A DNA stretch of 64,000 bases, from the NCBI GenBank assembly GCA_034687125.1, contig JAQGBZ010000006.1:496001-560000 (forward strand), read 5' to 3'. A program made the position numbers and the translations under genes. Within the stretch, counting starts at the first letter, position 1, and the number at the start of each line of letters is the position of its first letter. The notes beneath the pieces are model-generated. The model made no database searches. It saw nothing but the letters and a program-made list of their open reading frames with translations, and was not told the DNA's origin. The DNA comes from Neelides folsomi. Taxonomy: Eukaryota > Arthropoda > Collembola > Neelipleona > Neelidae. This document shows, in pieces, positions 1 through 10,670 of this stretch.

Positions 1-3000
1 CAGAGATCCGGAGTGGAAACAAAAAGGGGGCAGTGAGTGTAATCTGAAATTGAACTGACCACAGACGTGAGGGTTCAATAACAATGGGACTTCCCATAGG
101 CCAAGGGCACACAATGGCCAATACATTTCCGGACTCATACTTCTATGATCATTCATTCCCCACTTACTTACTTCCTGTGTCTCACCATCATCTTCGACCG
201 CCCACGAACTTCCAACCCTCACCACCCTTGATTTGCTCAATGAGCTGAAATGGTAATAGGACTTCAAGCTTCCTCAATCAAATTCTACGCACATCAATAA
301 AGATCATTTTGGGCGTTTATAACTTCCATTTTCAATATTTTATTTTCATTTATGCAACATTGGTTGAATTGTAACTTTAGCTTAAATTCAATCCTTTAGT
401 GCAAACGGTTATTTTGATGTATTTTGACCGAATTAACCAAAGGGTGAATAATAAAATGAATGAAATATGATGAAATTGAATAGGAGGGAGATTTGTAAAT
501 TTATACACAGAGAGTCATAACTCAAAGTGGGACTTGAGTAATTTAATAAAGTCTGAACCAATCAATAATAAGAGTTAAGTGTGATGATCGATGGGGGGAT
601 TTAAGTGGTTAGCTGAAGATTATTTGTAACTTTGGTCGTGAATTAACTATAAACTTCCCGAGTGCATCTGTTGGAGGAAGTTGAGAGGGATTGGAAGTAT
701 TATTTGGCCAAGAAGAATCATCTCTATAGGACTCATTAGGAAAGGGTGCAGGGATGAAATTAATTTGGTTATGAGTCTGGGAATAAGTCAAGTGTGGGAG
801 TCTCTTATTATGGCGATGGTGTGAGCTGGCCGGAGTTCCTATAAAACAAAAGGTGGGGAAGTTGTGGGATTCATATTTCTTGATTTGTTGTCAGGATGGA
901 GTAACGATGCGAGATTAGTTTAACAGGCCGACGGTTCTTCCACCCCTACGTTCCGAGCCAACTTCCGAACAGAGGGATAATCAGGCAATAAATATTCACG
1001 TTATGCAAAACACACGACTGGGTTTTACAAATTGAGATGTACGCTCTGTCGCTCGAATCCACAAGCTTCATAATCCGCCTAATATTTATAAGTGTTATAA
1101 AGTGTAATATGAATATACCCGAAACCAATGCAGCGAGAAATGTTTCATCAAATATTAGCTTCTAATATAACTCCACGAATGAAATCCCATCCCATTGTGA
1201 GAAGTTTATTGTGCAGATTTGGCTTCACATTTTCCTACCTTGTTGGCTTTAGAAGCTTCAGATCTTCCACAGTGTCGGGAAAAGTAAAAGATAAGGGAGG
1301 GGATATTTTGAGTAAAAATTAATTAGCCATTTCTTCTTACGCTCCTTACATGCAAATGGAATTTAATGATGAAAAAGGTTTAAGAGTTGAAGAGCTCTCA
1401 CGTGGAGTTTATTAGCTAATGCATTTGATTTCTTCTTCACATTTCCATTTTTTAACCTTTTAACAAATTGCAAATCAAAGTGGTGAAAAAATCCATTTAC
1501 CATACTATGAATTCATGGAAGGGATGAAATTGTGAAGTGGATAGGGAGAACTCATTGATATTCCACGGACGCGATGCCTCGCACTTTCAATTGAATTTCG
1601 GCATTGGGAGAGAGAAACGCCAGCAATGGGATTCAATTGAGATTCCACTCGAGAGGTTTTCCATCGCCGCCACCATCAGCACTCATATAAGTAGACGGTA
1701 AATCAGGGCCAATTTGGTAAAACAAGGCTGACAGAACTAATTGCGACAAATTCCCTGCTCGATTCACTTCATTCGCCCTAATGCCCGCTTTCGGGACTGG
1801 TGTTGGTCTCCGCGGCGGAGTGAATAACCCATCTCATAATTTGCATATACAATTCTCCCTCTTAAGAGAGAGATTAAGGCGAGGGGCAGAGGCACACAAG
1901 GGCAGAGGGATATCACCCACAGCTCTCATAAATTTCACCACCATCATCAACATTAGGGAAATGACAATGAGAAAACAATCAAATTAGGAAGGAGGAATGC
2001 GTATATGAATATTTCACTATGTATGGTTAATATATATGAAGGTCTTTTGTTCTTCCTACCAAGTGTATAACCATCATCATCATCATCCAAAGAGAAATTC
2101 CCCTTTGGTCTCATAACTCGAGGAGGATGTGTAGGGTGGGAGCAACAACGTAGTCAAGTTCAAAGTGGATAATATAAAAAGTTCATAAAGTTGAAATGTC
2201 TTATAGCCTACGAACTCCTCCTCATTAAAAATGACTAAAAAAGTGAAGAGGGCTCTTGGTTTTAATTATGAGTACAGGGGCTGGTTATATTTTAATAGTC
2301 TTCTCCTGCCAGAGGTGTCAGGTGTTAGGAGGAGTAAAGGTTTTTGCAAATTAATAATAAATGACAGCTACGAGATGAGGAAAAACTGGGATGTCTGCTT
2401 TGGAGTTCAACGTTCAGGACTCAAATCCTTAATATGAAACCCACCATGCTTTCTTTCCCATCTCCACCATGGAGGAAATTTATGCTCGAGAAGGACGTGT
2501 AGAAACTAAATACTAAATATTATTCTCTTATTTTGATGATGGGACGAGTCAGCAGGTGCGATGAAGATGAGCTCCACATCTTTTGACAATTAGTTTTACT
2601 TTCATTACTTAAGTGCCTTTCTTCTCTTCCCCTTTTCAGAAGTTTGGGAAGGACAAGGGGAGAATATTGATTCATTTTAAAAGATGTCCTCATTATTTCC
2701 CTCATTCTTCACACTTTCGCTCCATTTGGTAATTCTGAGAAATATTCAATGTCTTTTTATCTCCGGCGTTCTTAAAGGGATAATCATATGAAGATGAGTC
2801 AATCTATAATGAGTTTCATTTTCATTAACAAAGTGGAGCTACTTGGAGGCGTTGAAGGAACGAGGGTCTCAATCTTACATAATGAAGGGGAAACTTCCCC
2901 TCTTCCATTTTACCCTTAAGTACATGGAATTCATTACAGCTCCTGCTCTTTTACAAAGAAATATCGTTTCTTTTATTTTTATTAATACAGGTTTTGGAGG

Positions 3001-4405
3001 TAATAATTCTCCCGGGTAAATAGCTACTGTTCACCAACTTGTTATCCACTCAATTTATTCTCCTCTTCTGCGCCTTAATATCATTCACTCAACTTGCCAT
3101 TTCGAATCTTCTCTGACGAATTAACATTAAACTCATTTTCAAATCCTTCAAAACATGTTGCATTCAAATCAACACTTTGCTTCAACAATTTATGAACAAG
3201 AGAGAAGGGAAGTTGGAATAAATGGGTGTAAAGTTTAGTCTGATGGGGATTCCCATTTTTTACTCATTTAGCACAGTAGTAAATTTCCCCGTTTTATGAC
3301 TTTTGAAATTACTGACTGATATTTAATATTTTGGAACATATAAACATATTAAGTTACTTTCTGTTCGAAACGATTGGGATCGAAATTGGAAAATTATAAA
3401 TTCCATTATTTATAGAAGGTATTTATGTTACAATAAAGAGTACTTTATATTGGAACATTTTAAGAATACTTCATCTAAAATTTAATACAATATAATTAAT
3501 AAAATAAAAAAACAATATTAAATAGTCCGTCATTTTTGTATATTTGTCTTTTTATGAGAATTAATGGTATAACATCAATATAAAATATTGTAAACCGTAA
3601 TTATCTGAACGATTTTGTTTCAAAATATTTTAATGAATCATTAAAATGAGAAACTTGAAAATTGTGACTACAAAAATTCCAAATGTCAATTACAATATTT
3701 TTAAGGGTAAAATAACATTGGAAAGTTGTCAAATAGTAAAAGGTGAAATACGAGCTTCATGCTTTATCCGAATTTGAGAAGTTTATAGAAAGTCTCGAAG
3801 GACCGTTTATTCCCTCTCCATTCTTTGGGAATAAAAAGAGGGTTGGTTTGTTGGATGTATCTCTCCTTCTCCATTTGCCTTTTTATGGATCACTTTGGGA
3901 AAGTGGCACTTCGCGTCGGAGTCAACTGCTTTTTATATTTATTTTTTTCCCTCTCCCGTCCCTTTTTTGGTTTTTCGGGGAAAGCTCAACTTCACTCATT
4001 GACAAGGCAGGAGGGTTGAATTCAGATGAAAATAGAGAAAATAAGGATATTGGAGGGGAAAACAGGAATCTGAAATCAAGCTTTTTACCCATTTCCCCCA
4101 CACCACTTATCGTTAAACTGGAGAGGACCGATCTCTGAACTGGTCCATTATTGAAATTGACACATGGCTCACCACTCGATGACCAAACCTCTCTTTTTAC
4201 CAAATTCAACCATAATTTAATCACAAACTTGGCTTTCCCTTCTAATATCCCCTTTATCTGCTCAAACCATCTCTAATTTAATTTAACTATAATAATTAAT
4301 TGTGGATTTTGTAAGCTTATTGCATTGGTAGTGCTCAATATGATTCAAGTGTTCAAGTGAATTAAATCACTGTAACTTAAAAAGCTTTTTGTTCAACTTT
4401 AAACC
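1..4405. other. Intergenic stretch, no supported gene
   Basis: No open frame here has coding character. The longest (about 131 codons near 3743-4138) begins at a GTG and is rich in Leu, Phe and Ser, as expected from T/C-rich DNA. GC-richer patches lie near 1560-1680 and 1780-1830. A very AT-rich block runs from about 3280 to 3740. A (CAT)5 microsatellite is at 2072-2086. Confidence 0.6.
2072..2086 (+). repeat. (CAT)5 microsatellite
   Basis: Five uninterrupted CAT units in non-coding DNA. A simple sequence repeat with no further context. Confidence 0.8.
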
Positions 4406-4411
4406 TTTATT
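4406..4411 (-). terminator. Poly(A) signal of the TBC gene
   Basis: The plus strand reads TTTATT, which is AATAAA on the minus strand, about 90 nt after the stop codon of the TBC-domain gene. It is the first canonical hexamer I see at a sensible distance, so it probably sets the 3' end. Confidence 0.5.
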
Positions 4412-4502
4412 CGAATTGTTGTTTTAAACTCGCGAATATATTTTAAACCTAATTTAATAAAAATACAACATTTAATACTGTAATTAAACACGGAGAATAT
4501 TT

Positions 4503-5642
4503 TTAATTTTTAATATTATTTTCCTTTCGTTCTCTCTTCTCCCGTTTCTTCGCCTGTTTCAAATGTTCTCGTCTGATTTGATCATTTGTGACATCGGGCC
4601 TTGTGATTTGGTAAATCAAGAATTGTTCTTCTATGGCGAATTTGGATGGACTCTTCAGTTTAATCAACGTCTCGTACATGGATGGACATGTTTTGATAAT
4701 ATCCTCCCGCCCGAGTGTAAATTTGAGCAAGACTAAACCCACCCGAAAGACGACCTTGATTCCCTCGCACATAAACATGTCCCAGACTCTGAGGACGGAA
4801 GCCCAAGGAAGAGTTCTTGTATACACACAGAGGAACCATTCAGTCATGTAGAGCACAGGTTCAACTTCATGTTTCTTCAAATGTTTGTGTACAAAGGGAG
4901 AAAACTTCTTTAAAAGGCCGTTCAAAATGTCCGCGTCCAATCTGAGAGTTCGCATCTCCGGGGAGTAATATCCGCGAAGGTAATTTTTGCAAATTGAAAC
5001 AAGACACCAGAAAGCATCTTCAGCAGGCATGTGCATCAAAAGTATTGCAGCTAATGGAGCTTGTGCTTGACAATAGCCGTCTTCCGGATTGTAAATCGAA
5101 TGAGCCTTCAACACATTGAATAAATCCTGTTGGCCGATTTTCCCATGGGCTTCGTCTGAGAAAAGTTCATGCAAGGGAAACTGCCGGTGGATATCCTTAC
5201 GAATGTCATCGATGCAGTTTTCATCCCCATTTTGACGAAGAAGGTCTTCATACGTCGATGGGTCGTTGGCTTTTAGGTTTTTGGCTCCGCAGAGGTAAAA
5301 CCAAGCTCGGCCGCGAACTGCCATTGGAATTCCTTTTCGACAACGATTTTTGATGTGACGAAAACTTTTCTTCACCATTTGATCCCAGTGGCCTAACATG
5401 TCGATCCATTTGCGTTCCCGTCGACGAATGACTGATTTTGAGAGCTTTGGTTCACTTTCCACTGTGTACAGATCACCACCGAGGAATCCATATCGATCTG
5501 GTGCTTGGGAGATGATTAGCGGAACTTGAAGAACGCTGCTTATATCGCTTCCAGCATCATCGTCATCCGGGCCGAAATTTTCAGACTCGATGAAACCTCG
5601 AAATCTTTCAATGGATCCTTCAATGCTTCCTTCACCTTCCAT
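4503..5642 (-). CDS. TBC-domain Rab GTPase-activating protein, TBC1D10/EPI64/Whacked family
   Basis: The product is a 379-residue protein of the TBC1D10 (EPI64; Drosophila Whacked) family. These stimulate GTP hydrolysis by Rab GTPases in membrane traffic. An acidic N-terminus is followed by the family signature DRYGFLGG (49-56) and the basic RRRERKW stretch (73-79). The TBC domain starts near KGIP (103-106) and runs to about residue 305. The catalytic arginine-finger motif IRKDIHR is at 147-153 (finger Arg153) and the glutamine-finger motif YCQ at 190-192 (Gln192). HMPAEDAFWCL (204-214) and LPWASVLRVWDMF (278-290) are strongly family-like. The C-terminus is a short basic tail (362-373), shorter than in many relatives. 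I chose the ATG at 5642 because it has a purine at -3 and G at +4. The frame stays open 15 codons further, to a TAG at 5691-5693, but only GTG codons lie there. That TAG could also be part of a splice acceptor (TTAG), so an upstream exon is possible. The coding region is intronless. The substrate Rab is not predictable. Confidence 0.95.
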   Translation of the reverse strand: MEGEGSIEGSIERFRGFIESENFGPDDDDAGSDISSVLQVPLIISQAPDRYGFLGGDLYTVESEPKLSKSVIRRRERKWIDMLGHWDQMVKKSFRHIKNRCRKGIPMAVRGRAWFYLCGAKNLKANDPSTYEDLLRQNGDENCIDDIRKDIHRQFPLHELFSDEAHGKIGQQDLFNVLKAHSIYNPEDGYCQAQAPLAAILLMHMPAEDAFWCLVSICKNYLRGYYSPEMRTLRLDADILNGLLKKFSPFVHKHLKKHEVEPVLYMTEWFLCVYTRTLPWASVLRVWDMFMCEGIKVVFRVGLVLLKFTLGREDIIKTCPSMYETLIKLKSPSKFAIEEQFLIYQITRPDVTNDQIRREHLKQAKKREKRERKENNIKN

Positions 5643-5690
5643 CGTCACGTTAACGTTCACGTCCCGTTCACGTCGGGTCACGGTCACGTC
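5643..5690 (-). repeat. Degenerate ACGTGA repeat just upstream of the TBC start codon
   Basis: On the minus strand the 48 bases before the ATG contain several close copies of (G)ACGTGA[A/C] and CGTGACC, in the leader or a non-ATG N-terminal extension. The repeats contain ACGT cores like those of CREB/ATF and bHLH-type sites. If translated in frame they would give a Val/Asn/Thr-alternating peptide. Whether this is promoter, 5' leader or coding is unresolved. Confidence 0.5.
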
Positions 5691-5693
5691 CTA

Positions 5694-8600
5694 AGATATT
5701 AACATGCTTTTATTTTAAATTAATATTAAATATTAAAGTGTGCAAATATTTAACATAATATTTAACATATTTCAAATATGATGTTTGACTAAATATAATC
5801 AATAGCAGAATATTAACAGCAATAGCTTATTTAATTAATTTAAAAGCATGTTTATGTATTTAATGATTATAACACTTACCACAAGAAACAGAAATAAAGG
5901 TATTGTAATTCAAGTAATTATAAATCCGAATTTCCTTAAATTAATCACAATTAAAAAATACAATACAATTTCGTTTTCTCTTTTCTCCAATTTGCCAATT
6001 TCTCGGGACAACTTTTGAATTCGTTATACAATTATTTAGCATTGTTTAGTAAAACGGCAATTTTTAATCGTTATTTACGCTAGCTTTAGAACAAAAGCAT
6101 CTTTAATGTAGCATAATACCCTAATGACTCTTAAGATTCGCCAAGTGGAGAAAATTTTGATTTTGCGGATTATTACAGCAGATGAAGAAACGCGGAAGAG
6201 GGATTCACCCACAAAGGGGGACTTCAACCCGCACACATATTTTATACATGTGGAAAGAATGGATTTGAGTGTGGGCAAAGGGTGCCATAAATCTCGGATG
6301 CATTCCATCTTAAACCTACACATTCATTACATTTTCTTCCATTCATCCATTTATTATTTATTGGGGATTTCTCTTCTACCTTCACGAATTCCTTTATGAG
6401 TCTTTTATTTAAGTGGACATTTTTTATTCAAAGCACTATATAACGTTATGGTCCGACAACTCTCCTTGCACTAGTATTATTTTAAGAAAGTGCACATCAT
6501 ATCCTTTCCTATAAAACTATTCTCGAATTTATTAGCCCAACCATATTTCATCCGTGCCAGACTGTTGATCGTGATGAAATGTTTTTTTCCAAAGTAAAAA
6601 CAATTTTACTTTTCCCATCACACATAAAAAGGTAATAAAAGTAATAATATTAGTTTGTCACTTTCTTCCCTGCAAGGGCAGAGTGACTATAAACTAAAAA
6701 TGTTCTTAACGGATTTTAGCCTACTGTAAATATAAATCGTATAAATTGAACAGAGCCTTATATGTTGATTGCCATTATTTTTAAATTTTAATATGCTATT
6801 GGGATAGGCTTCGAATATTCTATAGGAAATTGAATAGGAAAAGAAATAATGTATAGAAAATTGAATGCATATTATCTGTAAATGATTCAGTAGCTGGAAA
6901 GTATATTTTTGAGATTGACTATGGGGGCGAAGCATTGTAAGAATAAGTGGTCCCACTTTTTACACTTTCCAACACGCAATCTGAGCTGAATGGGGGATGA
7001 AGGGGTTCTGAGAGGATGAAATAAGAAGACTTAACATGCGATGATTATCACTATCACTCACTCTACTTTCCTCATTCCTCAGACCCTATTCATTCATTCC
7101 ATCTCGTGCCTCATTCAACTATTTACCCTACTTTGACTATGTAATTCTCATCATCTAAAAAAGTCATTCCCTCTGAGCCTCCGAGCTGATGATAATAACA
7201 AACATATTTTGATTCCCTCTTCAGATTTTATATCGATTTGGATTCGACATGAAGAGCTTCCGCACTTAACACTAATACTTTAAACCGGCGGCCTTTAATC
7301 ATTGTGATTTGATGCAAGTAGAAACAAATTCTTATTCGTTTCCTTAAATTTTTTATTTCTTTATGTAAAATAAGTACAGTTGGTACCAGGTTGAAGCAAA
7401 GGGCATTTAAGTTTCTTTTATCATCTTACCCTTGAAGGAAATGACAGTGGAAAATAAAGGAGAAAGTCGTAACTTTTTGGAAGGCAAATGACATTTAAGA
7501 CTTGGGAACACCGTGTTGGCATTCGACCATTTGCCCTCTGCAACGGTCGGATGTTAAAACAAATACTATCTATAGAGTTGAAACAAGTAGTTTACGCCAA
7601 AGAGTCAATTTTGGGGTTTCTTTCCCACGGTCGCCGAGCCCAACGTCCGCGGACGACTCGGCCACAATCCCCCTTCTATTCTTCCTCCTTTGCATCTTTG
7701 AGTTTCAGCTTCCCTTCACGTCCTTCCTCAGTAAAACGGTTTAAACACAACTACCACCCATCTAAAATAATTTACTCATTGTACAAACCTCACATGTTGT
7801 GCAGACACATGTGGGTGTTGTGAATAAGCATGGGAGACAAGTTGTGAATGCATTAAGGAAGTGATCTTTCTTGAAATTGTTAAGGATGGCATTAAATTTG
7901 CTCTTCGCCTCCTTTCTGTCCCGAGACGGTCCTTGTAAATTTCTCAACCTTTCTGTTAACATTTATTCAACCTTTTTATAGTGAGCAAACATTTGAAAGG
8001 TGAAAGATGTAGATTTAGCATTTAACCCGTTAAGCACATGGAATTTATCCCCTCACCGACATTTACTCAAACTCACAAGTTGAATGTCAATATGAAATTC
8101 ATCGCTTACTTAAAATTAAACAATGCTACTAAAATATAAATATTAATTGTCAGTAGACTTTGTATAAGTAAATTCAAATAAAAATGTACGAGATAAGATT
8201 GACGTTAATTAAAAGTTAAGAGAATATTGACGTTAAAATGTCAAGACCAAATAACAATTTACATTTTTTGCATCTTGCAATAAGTATATCCATATCCATA
8301 ATTTCTGAATCTTAGGAAGCAATTAGAGTCGAAGAGAGAAACGCAACCGAGATGTCGGACTCTCGTAAGCGTGAAGCTCTCCGATACATTACATTATGAA
8401 CATAGGCGGATGAAGAAGGGGAAAAAATAGGATCGGGTTTTACTTGCGGTTGTGTTGTGGGAACACAATCCGACCGATACACTGCCACTGGCCTGAACCT
8501 TCTTGGCTCATGCTCGTGACTCCGACGAAGACGATCCACCTGAACTAGTCCTAGAGCATTGGAAGTAGTCGTCCATAAACGAGAACTTCTCAAATGACAT

Positions 8601-10384
8601 TCGCCCCTCACTCAACAGTTTCCTTTTCCAAAAAATAATGTCAAATACAATTCTCCAGTAGTTCAGAGTTCAAAAGATCAACCTTGTAAATATTGGTAAA
8701 ATGAATGTAATTCAAATTAGCAATAAAATACAATTTCTTAATATTTAAAAGAACGATCCTAAAAATGCCATTCAGCTTATTTTAAATACTATTTATTAAA
8801 AGTTAAATTACACATTATTTCTAGAGGCTAATTCACTCAGAGATAATCCATTATTGAATTTTAAAGACAGAGGTTGAAAGTTAAACGAAATTGGAGTATT
8901 TTTGAGAGCACGAGAGCCGCTTGTTCCAAAAATGAAGTCATATGAACATAACTGTGATGTAAATCTTGTATTTCGTGCCTTTGACTTCTCTGCGTGATGG
9001 ACAATGTGGAGATTTACGAGCGGAATTGGTAGTTATGAAGCCGGAAGAGATGAGATTGGAAATTCCAACAGAGGAAATTGGGACATATGGATGATTTCAT
9101 TCCTCTCTTTCGGAAGTATCCAGCGTGGGAACGGGTGAAATCTCAAGGGTCAACGTGTCTCTTTCTTTTAATAAGTTCATTCCTGTATGGTCCAACATGT
9201 TGGTCTCATGCAATGTCTCTCCGTGTCTCTCTGGTTGTGAATGAGGAAGCCACGCAGGCATTTCACTCCTTTCGCATAGCTCCGCTCTCCTAATGGACTT
9301 ATGGGGAAGAGAGGGAGAGTGGGAAGTGATTTCGGTCCGGAACTGGATTAGCATTTCCAGCCCTCACCCACCACACTTCTCTTTCTCTCCTCATTGTGAG
9401 TTCTCGTGGGGATCCGTTTCCGCTATCTATTCTTCCCACACCAACTTACTCCACTCATGGCAATTTACAATGGCATGTCAACGACAACGACAAGTGGAAC
9501 TTCATCTCATTCATCCAGCCATATTTACTCTTTTATTCCATATGGGACAACTCTTATCGCTCCTTTCTCACGTCTCAATTAACTACATGTATTATATTTC
9601 CTCTAATTTTCAGCAAATGCAAAGTTGAAAACTTGACCAATATTTTGATTTTCATGTTTATGTCGATGTCTCGATTAAATTTTTTATTGAAAATCAAATT
9701 TTAATATATTATCGAGGAATTGTATAAGGTATCGGTTGTAGAGTGTATGCATACCATATTGTCTTGTTGGTTTGCTTTCATTCTTTGAGGAATTTTATTA
9801 TATTATTTCATTGAGCCAAATATTATAACTTTATAACATAAGTGAACGTATTTGAAGGGAAATGTGAGAAGGGGTGAAGGGTAAAGAAGGAAAAAGGGCA
9901 AAAGGGCTTTAAATGCATATGGATCTATGGGAGGAATAAGTGCAACTGACAATTTATGACATGACACGACACGAAAGAAGTGGGAGAGGAAGTTGAAGAA
10001 GTTCCTCAACTCATTTCAACCCCATTTGAATCTCCTCGTGAGAAAGAATGTGGTCCATGGGCTAAAAATCAGGAACTAAAAGTCCATTCATACAATGTTG
10101 TGCTCCACATTTGGTGATAATGGTTTTTTAGAGAAGAGACATACGCGGAAGGCATGTTGCTTCTCATTCCTCAGAAGTGTGAGTCAGACCTTCGTTGGAG
10201 GGAAGGAAGCGAGAGACAATTAGCAATATACCCATCTACTTAAAAACACTTCCTACTTACAGTACTTACTCCCTTACATAATGTAATACACATTACCATT
10301 TCCATATTATTTAAGTTACACAGACGGATGGACTTTGGGTGCTCATATTGAGATTTTTAGGGATTTAGGGATGAATGAGATTGA
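5694..10384. other. Intergenic stretch upstream of the TBC gene, no supported gene
   Basis: AT-rich DNA alternates with moderately GC-rich patches (7500-7720, 8320-8600, 9080-9480). The only stretch that resembles coding sequence is the weak minus-strand candidate at 8312-8600, described separately. I see no tRNA, long repeat or transposase remnant. Confidence 0.5.
8312..8600 (-). other. Possible small minus-strand coding remnant in two frames
   Basis: On the minus strand an ATG at 8600 opens 30 codons (Ser-rich, ending at a stop at 8508). In an overlapping frame an open reading frame continues to a stop at 8312 with mixed, non-repetitive composition including MYRRASRLRESD. Joining the two would need a frameshift near 8510-8530, as I see no intron of realistic size between them. 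It may be a decayed gene or only a GC-richer block lacking stops. I recognise no family. Confidence 0.12.
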
Positions 10385-10670
10385 AATAATGAGACCCGTC
10401 CACCCGAAAAGCGGAAACAGGTGATGGCCCCGAACCGGGCGTAAGGTCAGTCGGGCGTAGGTCACAACGTCCGCCGTCGTGCATGTCTAAACGAGTATGT
10501 TCTTTTTGCACGCCAGCGAGAGGGAGCCGTGGGTCAGAGCGAGGTCATCCCGCAGCCCAGCTTGCTTCCGGGCTTCACATCCCTACCGGGGAAAAGAGGG
10601 AGAAGATGAGCCATCCGCTGTGGTGACACTGACACAGGGACCCAATGGGTCGCCTCCTTCCTCCCGTCAT
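10385..10670. promoter_or_regulatory. GC/CpG-rich non-coding block with nuclear-receptor half-sites
   Basis: This block stands out from its AT-rich surroundings by its GC and CpG content. It contains four AGGTCA/GGGTCA half-sites in about 105 bp, all on the plus strand: 10444-10449, 10459-10464, 10531-10536 and 10542-10547. The frame that is open here (about 10497-10868) shows no domain. A conserved enhancer-like element is a reasonable guess. An undetected exon is the alternative. Confidence 0.3.
10531..10547 (+). promoter_or_regulatory. DR5 nuclear-receptor element (GGGTCA-N5-AGGTCA)
   Basis: Two half-sites in direct orientation are separated by GAGCG. DR5 is the classic RAR/RXR spacing, and COUP-TF proteins tolerate it as well. 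An AGGTCA pair with 9-bp spacing lies just upstream at 10444-10464. Occupancy is unknown. Confidence 0.3.

Noticed and set aside
3743-4138. 131-codon frame with overlapping shadow frames
   Set aside because: It starts at GTG, is low-complexity, and is open on both strands over the same bases.
9293-9628. 111-codon plus-strand ORF with ATG start
   Set aside because: Overlaps other open frames on both strands in a T/C-rich patch. The composition is Ser/His/Phe-rich with no domain.
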